From Oceanomicrobium pacificus (GTDB lineage: Bacteria; Pseudomonadota; Alphaproteobacteria; Rhodobacterales; Rhodobacteraceae), in contig NZ_WUWG01000001.1 in assembly GCF_009833495.1 (NCBI RefSeq), forward strand, positions 806,001-870,000: 64,000 nucleotides of DNA, written 5' to 3'. A program made the translations under genes and the position numbers. The notes under the pieces are model-generated. The model did no database searches, was not told the DNA's origin, and worked only from the letters and a program-made list of their open reading frames with translations. Positions 47,203-57,367 of the stretch are shown here, in pieces. Numbering within the stretch: the stretch's first letter is position 1; each line of letters begins with the position of its first letter.

Positions 47203-47885
47203 CAGGGGATCTCCGACCCGTCCCACGCGAAGAACCGGCCGCTGTCTCGCGCCTGCAGCCCGTCGATCACGGCCAGCAGGTTGGATGCGGCCTCGGCGGG
47301 CGCCACGGTGGGATGGCGGGCGGCATAGTCTGCCGTGAGCGGCGTTTCCACCGTGCCGGGGTGGAGCGCGACCACGGCGGCTTTGGGCCATTTGCGCGCG
47401 ATCTCGATCGCCGCGGTGCGGATGATCTGGTTCTGCGCCGCCTTGGCCGCGCGATAGCTCGTCCAGCCGCCCAGCCGGTTGTCGCCGATCGAGCCGACGC
47501 GCGCCGAGAGCGAGGCGAAGATGCTGGCCCGGTCCCGCGGCAGAAGCCGGTGGAAATGTTTCATAAGGAGCGCGGGGCCAATGGCGTTGAGCGCGAACTG
47601 CGCCGCCATCGCATCCGCCTCGATTTGGGCAAGGCTCTTCTCCGGCCCGATGCCGCCGATTTCCAGCCCGCCGGTGGCATTGAAGATCAGGTCGAACCTG
47701 CCGTCGAGACCTTGGGCCGCGCGCGCAACGGATCGGGGATCGGTCAGGTCGAGCCCGTCCTGCGACCGGCTGAGGCCGGTTACCTCCGCGCCACGATTCT
47801 GAAGAGCGTCGGCAACCGCGCGACCGATGCCGCCCGACGCCCCGATCACCAGCGCGCGGCCGCGCAGCACAGCGGATTCCGTCAT
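47199..47885 (-). CDS. Short-chain dehydrogenase/reductase
   Basis: A 228-residue NAD(P)-dependent oxidoreductase with GASGGIG (15-21) at the dinucleotide site, an NATGG motif, the catalytic Ser in SLSARVG and YxxxK in SYRAAKAA. The sequence resembles C-factor/CsgA-like small SDRs of unknown substrate. The ATG at 47885 has CGGAGGG upstream. It is coupled to the photolyase gene and divergent from the leuA leader, 51 bases away. Whether it acts on a photolyase cofactor or is unrelated is unknown. Confidence 0.88.
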   Translation of the reverse strand: MTESAVLRGRALVIGASGGIGRAVADALQNRGAEVTGLSRSQDGLDLTDPRSVARAAQGLDGRFDLIFNATGGLEIGGIGPEKSLAQIEADAMAAQFALNAIGPALLMKHFHRLLPRDRASIFASLSARVGSIGDNRLGGWTSYRAAKAAQNQIIRTAAIEIARKWPKAAVVALHPGTVETPLTADYAARHPTVAPAEAASNLLAVIDGLQARDSGRFFAWDGSEIPW

Positions 47886-47936
47886 TTTCACCCTCCGTTG
47901 CGTCAAGTTCGGCTTTATCTTTCGACTTTCCTACGT

Positions 47937-48035
47937 ATGATGCCCCGCATGTGGATCGAAGAGCATATCGGCACGACCGACCGGCGGGACGCCCAGCGCC
48001 CGGCCGCCGCTCTTCTATTCCTTAGCCGCCTCTGA
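47937..48035 (+). CDS. Candidate leuA leader peptide (Leu-rich end)
   Basis: A 32-codon frame (ATG ATG at 47937, or inner ATG at 47949) 87 bases upstream of leuA encodes a peptide ending ALLFLSRL. The run uses CTT, CTA, CTT and CTC, leucine codons that are uncommon beside the CTG-dominated neighbours, just before the stop. Position, size and codons fit an attenuation leader sensing charged tRNA-Leu. No strong ribosome site precedes it. Downstream, TTGGCGCG (48048-48055) pairs with CGCGCCAA (48077-48084). Confidence 0.5.
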   Translation: MMPRMWIEEHIGTTDRRDAQRPAAALLFLSRL

Positions 48036-48047
48036 GCGTGCCGGGAC

Positions 48048-48084
48048 TTGGCGCGCGCGCTCAGGGGACCTCGTGACGCGCCAA
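48048..48084 (+). promoter_or_regulatory. Hairpin between leader peptide and leuA
   Basis: Perfect 8-bp arms TTGGCGCG (48048-48055) and CGCGCCAA (48077-48084), loop 21 bases, ending 38 bases before the leuA start. It begins 12 bases after the leader stop, a distance at which a ribosome waiting on the leucine codons could affect folding. There is no T-run, so a classic terminator is not evident. Confidence 0.35.
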
Positions 48085-48122
48085 AGGACACCCTCCGGGA
48101 CAGAAGCTAAGGATTTACGGAC

Positions 48123-49697
48123 ATGACCGACCAGACCAACACGACCGCGCGCGAACAGGATCGCGTGCTGATCTTCGACACGACGCTGCGCGACGGGGAA
48201 CAGTCGCCGGGCGCGACCATGACGCTCGAGGAGAAGCTGGAGATTGCCAGCCTGCTCGACGAGATGGGCGTCGACATTATCGAGGCCGGATTTCCGATCG
48301 CCTCCGACGGCGATTTCGAGGCCGTGACCCAGATCGCCAAGGCCGCCCCCAACACGGTGATCTGCGGGCTGGCGCGCGCCAACCTGCGCGACATCGACCG
48401 CTGCTGGGAAGCGGTGCGCAACGCCAACAAGCCGCGCATCCACACGTTCATCGGCACCTCGCCGCTGCACCGCGAGTTTCAGGTGCGGATGAACAAGGAG
48501 GATATGCTGGCCAAGATCCACGAGACCGTGACCCATGCGCGCAACCTCTGCGCCGATGTGCAATGGTCGCCGATGGATGCGACCCGCACCGAGGAGGATT
48601 ACCTCTGCCAGGTGGTGGAAACCGCGATCAAGGCCGGCGCGACCACGATCAACATTCCCGACACGGTCGGCTATACCGCCCCGCGCGAGAGCGCCGACAT
48701 CATCCGGATGCTGCTGGAGCGTGTGCCGGGCATGGACGAGGTCGTGATCGCCACCCACTGCCACAATGATCTGGGAATGGCGACGGCCAATTCGCTGGCG
48801 GCGGTCGAGGCCGGCGCGCGGCAAATCGAGTGCACGATCAACGGGTTGGGCGAACGGGCCGGCAATACCGCGCTCGAAGAGGTGGTGATGGCGATGCGCG
48901 TGCGCAATGACATCATGCCCTACCGGACCGGCATCGATACGACGAAGATCATGCAGGCCTCGCGCATGGTGGCGACCGTGTCGGGCTTCCAGGTCCAGTA
49001 CAACAAGGCCATCGTCGGCAAGAACGCCTTTGCCCACGAGAGCGGCATCCATCAGGACGGGATGCTGAAGCATGCCGGCACGTTCGAGATCATGCGCCCC
49101 GAGGATGTGGGCCTGACCGAAACCACGCTGACCATGGGCAAACATTCGGGCCGTGCGGCGTTGCGCTCGAAACTGTCCGACCTCGGATACGAGCTGGGCG
49201 ACAACCAGCTGAACGACGTGTTCGTGCGGTTCAAGGCGCTCGCGGACCGCAAGAAGGAAGTCTATGACGACGACCTGATCGCGCTGATGACCGACCAGTC
49301 GACAAACAGCGCGAACGACCGGATCAAGGTGAAGTTCCTGCGGGTCATCTGCGGCACCGAGGCACCGCAATCGGCCGACCTGACGCTGACCATCGACGGC
49401 ACCGACCATCAGGTCACGGCGACCGGCGACGGTCCGGTGGACGCGACCTTCAACGCGATCAACCAGCTCTTCCCGCATGAGGCGCGGCTGGCGCTCTATC
49501 AGGTCCATGCGGTCACCGAAGGCACCGACGCGCAGGCCACGGTCAGCGTGCGGATGGAGGAAGCGGGCAAGATCGTCACCGGCCAGTCGTCCGACACGGA
49601 CACGGTCGTCTCCTCGGCCAAGGCCTATGTCAACGCGCTCAACAAGCTGCTCGTCCGCCGCGAGAAGACCGCGCCGGACGCGCTGTCGGCGGAGTGA
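48123..49697 (+). CDS. leuA: 2-isopropylmalate synthase
   Basis: First committed step of leucine synthesis: condenses acetyl-CoA with 2-oxoisovalerate. The 524-residue protein has the TIM-barrel HMGL-like domain (about 12-290; DTTLRDGEQSPG near 19-30, and the metal ligands in ATHCHNDLG), a linker, and the C-terminal regulatory LeuA dimer domain (about 390-515) that binds leucine, so feedback inhibition is expected. AAGGA precedes the ATG. A leader-peptide candidate and hairpin lie upstream. No other leu gene is adjacent. Confidence 0.96.
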   Translation: MTDQTNTTAREQDRVLIFDTTLRDGEQSPGATMTLEEKLEIASLLDEMGVDIIEAGFPIASDGDFEAVTQIAKAAPNTVICGLARANLRDIDRCWEAVRNANKPRIHTFIGTSPLHREFQVRMNKEDMLAKIHETVTHARNLCADVQWSPMDATRTEEDYLCQVVETAIKAGATTINIPDTVGYTAPRESADIIRMLLERVPGMDEVVIATHCHNDLGMATANSLAAVEAGARQIECTINGLGERAGNTALEEVVMAMRVRNDIMPYRTGIDTTKIMQASRMVATVSGFQVQYNKAIVGKNAFAHESGIHQDGMLKHAGTFEIMRPEDVGLTETTLTMGKHSGRAALRSKLSDLGYELGDNQLNDVFVRFKALADRKKEVYDDDLIALMTDQSTNSANDRIKVKFLRVICGTEAPQSADLTLTIDGTDHQVTATGDGPVDATFNAINQLFPHEARLALYQVHAVTEGTDAQATVSVRMEEAGKIVTGQSSDTDTVVSSAKAYVNALNKLLVRREKTAPDALSAE

Positions 49698-49821
49698 TTC
49701 GCGGCTGAGTCGCAATTGGGGCCGTCCTGCCGTGGCGCGGGGCGGTCCAAAGACCCGTCCGGGCGCTATTTCCTTGGCAAAAAGCCCCCGAACAGGCAGA
49801 ATCCCGCGAACGGCACCCTGA

Positions 49822-50985
<1,164 letters not shown>

Positions 50986-51049
50986 CAGGCGGCCGCCCGG
51001 TGCCGGGCAGCCCGCCCGCATCCAGTGCCGCAAGCAGGAGGTGACAGGC

Positions 51050-51952
51050 TTGTCATCGAAGACAGAGGCGATTCCGGGATTCTGGCTGGTCTTGCGCCGG
51101 CTGCTCCTGGCTGGCCTGTGCCTGCTTCTGCTCGGCACCTTCCTGATCTGGCGCATCGACAGTCCGCGTGTCGAACGGTTCCGCATGGCGATGGTGGACC
51201 GTGCGGTGCCGCTGCTCGACTGGACCCTGTCGCCGCTCAGCTTCGCGGCCGGCATCGTGAGCGACTTCCAGTCCTATGCGCGGGTCTACGAACAGAACCA
51301 GGAACTGCGCCGCGAATTGCAACGGATGCGGGACTGGCAGGAAGTGGCGATCCAGCTGGAACAGAAGAATGCCCGGCTGCGCGCGCTCAACAATGTGCGG
51401 CTCTCGCCGCGCCTGTCCTATGTGACGGGCGAGGTCCTGACCGACAGCGGCAGCCCGTTCCACCAGTCCGCTCTTATCAATATCGGCCTGCAGGACGAGA
51501 TTTCGGACGGTATGGCCGCGATGGATGATCTGGGGCTTGTGGGGCGGATATCGGGCATCGGCCAGCGTTCGGCGCGGATCGTCTTCATCACCGACATCAA
51601 CAGCCGCGTGCCGGTGCTGGTGCAGCCGTCTGGCCAGCGCGGGATCGTGTCGGGCGACAATAGCGGACTGCCGGTGCTGGAGTTCCTCGAAGAGGCAAGC
51701 GCGGTGCAGGCGGGCGACCGGGTCATCACCTCGGGCGATGGCGGGGTCTTTCCCTCCGATCTGCTCGTCGGACAGGTGCTGCGCGCCGCCGACGGGCGGC
51801 TGCTGGTGCGTCCGGCGGCCGATTTCCGCCGGCTGGAATATCTGCGCGTGCTGCGCACCGTGGAGCAGCCGCGGATCGAGGGGCCGGGCAATCTGATCCT
51901 GCCGCCGTCTGAAGAACAGAGCCGGGCGGGTCCGCTCGGCGGGGGGCGCTGA
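51050..51952 (+). CDS. mreC: Rod shape-determining protein MreC
   Basis: A bitopic inner-membrane protein linking MreB to periplasmic wall enzymes. About 300 residues: short cytoplasmic start, membrane segment (about 15-36), coiled coil (about 75-115, rich in EQNQELRRELQRM), then the periplasmic beta domain with LINIGLQDEISDGM and SGDNSGLP. The start is chosen as TTG at 51050 because AGGAGGTGA (51036-51044) lies at ideal distance; the GTG at 51041 is inside that ribosome site. The stop overlaps the mreD start (TGATG). Confidence 0.92.
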   Translation: MSSKTEAIPGFWLVLRRLLLAGLCLLLLGTFLIWRIDSPRVERFRMAMVDRAVPLLDWTLSPLSFAAGIVSDFQSYARVYEQNQELRRELQRMRDWQEVAIQLEQKNARLRALNNVRLSPRLSYVTGEVLTDSGSPFHQSALINIGLQDEISDGMAAMDDLGLVGRISGIGQRSARIVFITDINSRVPVLVQPSGQRGIVSGDNSGLPVLEFLEEASAVQAGDRVITSGDGGVFPSDLLVGQVLRAADGRLLVRPAADFRRLEYLRVLRTVEQPRIEGPGNLILPPSEEQSRAGPLGGGR

Positions 51953-52491
51953 TGGCCACCGCACGGTCCCGCAAACTGGTCCGGACGGCCTCTGTCACGG
52001 CGCTCGGCATCGCCGCCCTATTGGTGCACAGCGCTCCGCTCGGCATCTCAGCCGACGCCCGCGCGCTGCCGGACCTGCTCTACCTGCTTCTTGCCGCCTG
52101 GATCCTGCGCCGCCCCGACACGGCACCGCTCTGGCTGGTGGCGCTTCTGGGCATCGGCGCGGATGTGCTGCTCGGCGGGCCGATGGGGCTCGGCGCGGCG
52201 ACATTGCTGCTCGGGACCGAGTTCCTGCGCATGCAGGCGCGCACGCAGGCCGACCGGCCTTTCGCACTGGAGTGGCTGATGGTGGCGCTCGTCTATGCGG
52301 CGATGCTCTTCGGCCGCTATATCGCGCTCAAACTGTCCTTCGCGCCGGTATCGGCGATGAGCGTCTATCTGTGGCATCTGGTCCAGACCGCGCTTGTCTA
52401 TCCGCTGATGGTGCTGGCGCTGCGCTTCGGCATGCGCCTGCGCACACCCGGCGCCGTCGGAGGCCCGGACCGTCTGGGGCGGGTGCCATGA
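51952..52491 (+). CDS. mreD: Rod shape-determining protein MreD
   Basis: A small inner-membrane protein of 179 residues with about five hydrophobic segments, part of the elongasome. Sequence is divergent, as is usual for MreD, but the order after mreC and before mrdA, the size and the DLLYLLLAAWILRRP and LGIGADVLLGGPMGLGA segments support the call. Its start and end overlap its neighbours (TGATG with mreC, ATGA with mrdA). Confidence 0.87.
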   Translation: MATARSRKLVRTASVTALGIAALLVHSAPLGISADARALPDLLYLLLAAWILRRPDTAPLWLVALLGIGADVLLGGPMGLGAATLLLGTEFLRMQARTQADRPFALEWLMVALVYAAMLFGRYIALKLSFAPVSAMSVYLWHLVQTALVYPLMVLALRFGMRLRTPGAVGGPDRLGRVP

Positions 52492-54440
52492 AGAAGAAGA
52501 CCGGACCCGCCGCCCCGTCCGTGACGCGCCGCGGGCTCGTCCTGCTCGGCGCACAGCTCGGCATGGTCGGGCTGTTGGGCTGGCGGATGCGCCAGTTGCA
52601 GGTCGAGGAAGCGGAGAAATACCGCCTTCTGGCCGAGGAGAACCGCATCTCCATCCGGCTGATCCCGCCCGAGCGCGGGCTGATCACCGACCGCAACGGC
52701 ATCCTGATCGCCGACAACCGCCAGAACCTGCGGGTGGTGATGGTGCGCGAACAGGCGCGCGACCCGGAACTTGTGCTCGACCGGCTGGCGCAGCTCATCC
52801 CGATGGATGCGGACGATCGCGAAAAAGCGCTGAAGGAGATGTACCGCCGCAGCGCCTTCGTGCCGGTGACCGTGGCCGAACAGCTTGAATGGGAACATTT
52901 CAGCCGCGTCGCGGCCAATGCACCGGCCCTGCCCGGGGTGACGCCGGAGGTCGGCCTGTCGCGCCACTATCCGATGGGCGGCGACTATGCCCATGTGGCG
53001 GGCTATGTCGGGCCGGTGAGCGACTGGGACCTGCAACAGCTCGACGATCCCGACCCGCTCCTGCAAATCCCGAAATTCCAGATCGGCAAGACCGGGCTGG
53101 AGAAGGATCAAGAAGCGGCGCTGCGCGGGCAGGCCGGCACGAAGAAGATCGAGGTCAATTCCGCAGGCCGCGTCATGCGCGAGCTGGAACGCAATGCAGG
53201 CACGCCCGGCGCCAACACCGCGCTGACCGTCGACCATGACCTGCAGCATTACGCGATGAAGCGGCTCAAGGGCGAAAGTGCTGCGACGGTCGTCATGGAT
53301 GTGCGGAACGGCGACATCCTGTGCATGGCTGCCGCGCCCAGTTTCGATCCCAATGATTTCGTGCTCGGGATCAGCTCGAAGAACTGGAAGGCGCTGCTGG
53401 AAGACGAGTATCGCCCGCTTGCCAACAAGCCTGTCTCGGGTGGCTATCCGCCCGGTTCCACCTTCAAGATGGTGGTGGCGATGGCCGCCCTCGAAGCCGG
53501 TGTCGTGGGCATCGGCGACACGGTCTACTGCCCGGGTCACTACCAGCTCGGCAACCGGCGTTTCCACTGCTGGCGGCGCGGCGGCCACGGCCATGTGGCG
53601 CTGAAGGACAGTCTGAAGAAAAGCTGCGACGTCTATTATTATGACATTGCCCGCCGTGTCGGGATCGACAAGATCGCGGAGATGGCGAACCGTCTCGGCC
53701 TCGGGGTGAAGCACGACCTGCCCCTGCCCGCCGTGTCGCGCGGTCTGGTGCCGACGCAGGGCTGGAAACGGGCCAACCGCGACGAGGGCTGGCTGATCGG
53801 GGACACGCTCAATTCGGGCATCGGGCAGGGGTTCGTGCTGGCGTCTCCGCTGCAACTGGCGGTCATGGCGGCGCGGATCGGATCGGGCACAGATGTGGCG
53901 CCGCGCATCATCCGCTCGGTCGACGGGCAGAGCGTGCCGGCGCCCGAGCCGAAGCCGCTCGATCTGGCGCCGGGCGTTCTGTCTGCCGTGCGCAACGGCA
54001 TGTTTGCCGTGTCCAACGAGCAGGGCGGCACGGCCTACGGATCGCGGATAGCGGAAAAGGCGATGATGATGAGCGGCAAGACCGGCACCAGCCAGGTCCG
54101 CAACATCACCGCCGACGAACGCCGCCGCGGCGTGACCCGCAACGAGGACCTGCCGTGGAACCGCCGCGACCATGCGCTGTTCGTGGCCTATGCGCCGAGC
54201 GACAACCCCCGCTATGCCATCTCGGTCGTGGTGGAGCATGGCGGCGGCGGGTCGAAGGCGGCCGCGCCGATCGCGCGCGACGTGATGCTGCGCACGCTCT
54301 ATGGGGGCGAGGTGCCGCTGGAAGCCTATCCGGCCGGCCAGCGCGACAAGATCCGCCAGATGCATGAGGATATGGACGCCGCGCCCTCGGTCTCGCAGAG
54401 CGATCCGGAAACCCTGCCCGACAATCCGGACCGCGCATGA
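52488..54440 (+). CDS. mrdA: Penicillin-binding protein 2 (peptidoglycan D,D-transpeptidase)
   Basis: The elongation transpeptidase that cross-links new lateral wall and activates RodA. 650 residues: membrane segment about 14-33, pedestal domain to about 230, and transpeptidase domain with SxxK (S324-T-F-K327), SxN variant S379-C-D381 and KTG (531-533). SCD in place of SxN is common in PBP2. It overlaps mreD and rodA by four bases each, so all are coupled. Pro/Glu/Asp-rich tail after 610 is cytologically unremarkable. Confidence 0.95.
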   Translation: MKKKTGPAAPSVTRRGLVLLGAQLGMVGLLGWRMRQLQVEEAEKYRLLAEENRISIRLIPPERGLITDRNGILIADNRQNLRVVMVREQARDPELVLDRLAQLIPMDADDREKALKEMYRRSAFVPVTVAEQLEWEHFSRVAANAPALPGVTPEVGLSRHYPMGGDYAHVAGYVGPVSDWDLQQLDDPDPLLQIPKFQIGKTGLEKDQEAALRGQAGTKKIEVNSAGRVMRELERNAGTPGANTALTVDHDLQHYAMKRLKGESAATVVMDVRNGDILCMAAAPSFDPNDFVLGISSKNWKALLEDEYRPLANKPVSGGYPPGSTFKMVVAMAALEAGVVGIGDTVYCPGHYQLGNRRFHCWRRGGHGHVALKDSLKKSCDVYYYDIARRVGIDKIAEMANRLGLGVKHDLPLPAVSRGLVPTQGWKRANRDEGWLIGDTLNSGIGQGFVLASPLQLAVMAARIGSGTDVAPRIIRSVDGQSVPAPEPKPLDLAPGVLSAVRNGMFAVSNEQGGTAYGSRIAEKAMMMSGKTGTSQVRNITADERRRGVTRNEDLPWNRRDHALFVAYAPSDNPRYAISVVVEHGGGGSKAAAPIARDVMLRTLYGGEVPLEAYPAGQRDKIRQMHEDMDAAPSVSQSDPETLPDNPDRA

Positions 54441-55576
54441 CCTATTTCGATCACAAGCAGTTGCGCGTCCCCACGGGCTTTCGCAAGCTCCTCTACCTCA
54501 ACTGGCCGCTGGCGCTGCTGCTGGCGGCGGTCTCCTCCTTCGGATTCCTGATGCTCTATTCGGTCGCGGGCGGCAGTTTCGACCCCTGGGCGCGGCCGCA
54601 GATGATCCGCTTCGGCATGGGCATGGTGATCATGTTCATCGTGGCGATGACGCCGATCATGTTCTGGCGCGGTGTGGCGCCTTTTGCCTATGTCGGCGGT
54701 CTGGGGCTGCTCGTCGTCGTGTCGCTGTTCGGCGAGGTCGGCATGGGCGCCCAGCGCTGGATCGACCTCGGCTTCATGCGCCTGCAACCGTCCGAGGTGA
54801 TGAAGGTCGCGATGGTGATGGTGCTGGCGCTCTACTATGACTGGCTGCCGCCGGAGAAAGTGTCGCGCCCGCTCTGGGTCCTGATCCCGCTTGTCCTGAC
54901 CGCCGTGCCGACAGCACTAGTCCTGTCGCAGCCAGACCTCGGCACAGCGCTTCTGCTCGTGGCCGGCACCGCGGTGGTGATGTTCCTCGCCGGGGTCAGC
55001 TGGTGGTATTTCAGCGCCGCGATCATCGGCGGTGTCGGGCTCGTGTCGGCGGTCATGTCCTCCCGCGGGACAAGCTGGCAGCTCATCAAGGACTACCAGT
55101 ATCGCCGGATCGACACGTTCCTCGACCCGTCGCTCGACCCGCTCGGCGCGGGCTATCACATCACCCAGTCGAAAATCGCGCTCGGTTCGGGCGGGATGAC
55201 GGGGCGCGGTTTCATGGAAGGCACGCAGAGCCGCCTCAATTTCCTGCCCGAGAAACATACCGATTTCATCTTCACCACGCTGGCCGAGGAGTTCGGCTTC
55301 GCCGGCGGGATCACCCTGCTGGCGCTCTACGCGCTGATCGTGATCTTCTGCATCTGGTCGATGATGACCAACAGGGACCGGTTCGGCGCGCTGCTGACGG
55401 GCGGGCTCGGCGCGACCTTCTTCTTCTTCTTTGCCGTCAACATGGCAATGGTGATGGGGCTGGCGCCGGTCGTCGGTGTGCCCCTGCCGCTCGTGTCCTA
55501 TGGCGGGTCGGCCATGCTGGTGCTTCTTGGCGCTTTCGGCCTTGTGCAAAGCGCCCATATCCACCGACCGAGATAG
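54437..55576 (+). CDS. rodA: Peptidoglycan glycosyltransferase RodA (SEDS family)
   Basis: Polymerises lipid II into glycan strands together with PBP2. 379 residues with about ten membrane segments. SEDS features: LQPSEVMKVAMVMVLA, QPDLGTALLL (catalytic Asp region), the long periplasmic loop with YRRIDTFLDPSLDPLGAGYH, FLPEKHTDFIF and the end motif GVPLPLVSYGGSAML. It is coupled to mrdA by ATGA. The dehydrogenase gene follows by nine bases. Confidence 0.95.
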   Translation: MTYFDHKQLRVPTGFRKLLYLNWPLALLLAAVSSFGFLMLYSVAGGSFDPWARPQMIRFGMGMVIMFIVAMTPIMFWRGVAPFAYVGGLGLLVVVSLFGEVGMGAQRWIDLGFMRLQPSEVMKVAMVMVLALYYDWLPPEKVSRPLWVLIPLVLTAVPTALVLSQPDLGTALLLVAGTAVVMFLAGVSWWYFSAAIIGGVGLVSAVMSSRGTSWQLIKDYQYRRIDTFLDPSLDPLGAGYHITQSKIALGSGGMTGRGFMEGTQSRLNFLPEKHTDFIFTTLAEEFGFAGGITLLALYALIVIFCIWSMMTNRDRFGALLTGGLGATFFFFFAVNMAMVMGLAPVVGVPLPLVSYGGSAMLVLLGAFGLVQSAHIHRPR

Positions 55577-55585
55577 GCCCCCGAC

Positions 55586-56524
55586 ATGACCCTGACCCTG
55601 CTTTTCGCCGCCGGTGGCGACGCTTGGACCGACTATGCCCCACACCTCGATGCTGCAATTGCAGAAGAGGGGCTCGACGCGCGGCTGGTCACCGCCACCG
55701 ACGCGCCCGGCGAGATCGACTATATCATCTATGCGCCCGACAGCGGCCTGCGCGACTTCGCACCCTACACGCGGCTGAAAGCGGTGATGAGCCTGTGGGC
55801 CGGGGTCGAATCGATTGTCGACACGCCGAGCCTGACCGTCCCGCTCTGCCGGATGGTCGATCCCGGCCTGACCGAGGGGATGGTGGAATGGGTGACGGGC
55901 CATGTGCTGCGCCACCATCTCGGCATGGACCGGCATATCCTCGGGCAGGATGGCGTCTGGCGGAACGAGGTGGTGCCGCCCCTGGCCCGTCACCGGCCGG
56001 TCGGGTTGCTCGGCCTCGGCGCTTTGGGCGCGGCTGTGGGTCGGGCGCTTGTCGGGCTGGGCTTTCCCGTCCACGGCTGGTCGCGCAGCGCAAAGAGGCT
56101 CGACGGGATCACCTGCCGCCACGGCGCGGACGGGCTGGCGGCAACGCTGGCCGAGGCGCAGATCCTCGTCTCGCTCCTGCCTGCCACGGCGGCCACCGAC
56201 GGGCTGCTCGACGCGGATGCGCTGGCACTGCTGCCGAAGGGCGCGGTCTTCATCAATCCGGGGCGCGGCTCGGTGGTCGATGATGCGGCGCTTCTTGCCG
56301 CGCTCGATGCGGGCCGCATGGACCATGCGACGCTCGACGTGTTCCGCACCGAACCCCTGCCCGCCGACCATCCGTTCTGGGCGCACCCGCGCGTCACGGT
56401 CACACCGCATATCGCGTCGGCCACCCGGCCCGATACCGCGGCCCAGAGCGTGATCGCCAATATTGCAAACCATGAACGCGGCGCGCCGCTGGCGCATCAG
56501 GTCGACCGCAGCGCCGGTTACTGA
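55586..56524 (+). CDS. D-isomer 2-hydroxyacid dehydrogenase (glyoxylate/hydroxypyruvate reductase A-like)
   Basis: A cytoplasmic NAD(P)H-dependent reductase of 312 residues, similar to GhrA. The dinucleotide motif is GLGALGAAVG (about 142-151); catalytic Arg lies in INPGRGSVVDD, Glu in DVFRTEPLP and His in TPHIAS. The typical early motif LWAGVESI is present. It starts nine bases after rodA and is probably transcribed with it, though a functional link to wall synthesis is not evident. Confidence 0.88.
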   Translation: MTLTLLFAAGGDAWTDYAPHLDAAIAEEGLDARLVTATDAPGEIDYIIYAPDSGLRDFAPYTRLKAVMSLWAGVESIVDTPSLTVPLCRMVDPGLTEGMVEWVTGHVLRHHLGMDRHILGQDGVWRNEVVPPLARHRPVGLLGLGALGAAVGRALVGLGFPVHGWSRSAKRLDGITCRHGADGLAATLAEAQILVSLLPATAATDGLLDADALALLPKGAVFINPGRGSVVDDAALLAALDAGRMDHATLDVFRTEPLPADHPFWAHPRVTVTPHIASATRPDTAAQSVIANIANHERGAPLAHQVDRSAGY

Positions 56525-56534
56525 TCGCCGCGTT

Positions 56535-57320
56535 TCAGGTCAGTTTCGGGGGTTTTGACGGGTCCATGCCGGGCGCCAGGGGGGCGGCTTTGGGCATGTG
56601 CAACTCCGGCAGGTCGAAGCGCAAGCCGGTCCGTCCGAGCGGGTCCATCAACGGATCGTCGCGGCGCAGGAAGGTCACGTCGAGGCTGCCGGCCTCCACA
56701 CCCGAAAACCGCAAGGCCTCCGCCACCGCGCTGGAAATGCCGTCCTGCGCGCCTTCGGGCACATCGACAAGGGCGAGCAGATGCTGCCGCGTCCCGTCTT
56801 CATATTCGGCCTGCACGAGCCACGCGGCGGATGCCACGGCGGACATGTTGGCAAGTTTCGTATCAAGCGCGGTCAGGATCGCTTCAGGCAGGGTGCCGGG
56901 CGGCAGGAACCGCGCCGGACGCAGGGCCAGGGCCTCCCCCGCATCCGGCAATGTGGCGGCGAGCCAGTCCACCGCATCGGCCGGCAACAGGATCGAGGAG
57001 GGCGCGACACCGAGGTTGAGGCCGAGCGCCATGCCCTGCCCCGCGAGCATTGTCACGAGCGCGCGGCCCGACAGCGTCAGATAGGGCGCGGGCGCGTCGA
57101 GAAAGGCCGCCATGCGCGCTTCGCGGTCGAAGAGCAGCACGGTCGGGCCGCTTTCAAGCTCGAAGACGAGCGGCCGCGCGCGGTCGCCTTCGGGCTCGGC
57201 ATCGAGCAGCAGGTGCAATTCGCTGTCGGCCAGCCGTTCGTAGAAGCGCAGCCGCGCGGCATCATTGGCCGGATCGGCCTCCATCGCGGCATGGGCGCGG
57301 TCGAGCGGTGTGTCGGTCAT
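56535..57320 (-). CDS. SseB-family protein
   Basis: A 261-residue protein with an N-terminal SseB domain (about 1-130; ELHLLLDAEPEGD, VLLFDREARMAAFLD) and a C-terminal SseB_C-like region (about 140-245; EALRFSGVEAGSLDVTFL). E. coli SseB was linked to serine sensitivity, and its biochemical role remains unclear. The ATG at 57320 has AAGGAGC upstream. It faces the dehydrogenase gene with ten bases between stops; the uracil-DNA glycosylase gene is 47 bases upstream on the same strand. Confidence 0.82.
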   Translation of the reverse strand: MTDTPLDRAHAAMEADPANDAARLRFYERLADSELHLLLDAEPEGDRARPLVFELESGPTVLLFDREARMAAFLDAPAPYLTLSGRALVTMLAGQGMALGLNLGVAPSSILLPADAVDWLAATLPDAGEALALRPARFLPPGTLPEAILTALDTKLANMSAVASAAWLVQAEYEDGTRQHLLALVDVPEGAQDGISSAVAEALRFSGVEAGSLDVTFLRRDDPLMDPLGRTGLRFDLPELHMPKAAPLAPGMDPSKPPKLT

Positions 57321-57367
57321 GGTCAGGGCTCCTTGCCCCCGACCGATGCCGCAGGCCCGCCGGGCAA

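Noticed and set aside
52398-54365. 655-codon minus-strand frame
   Set aside because: Opposite mrdA, which carries all penicillin-binding motifs.
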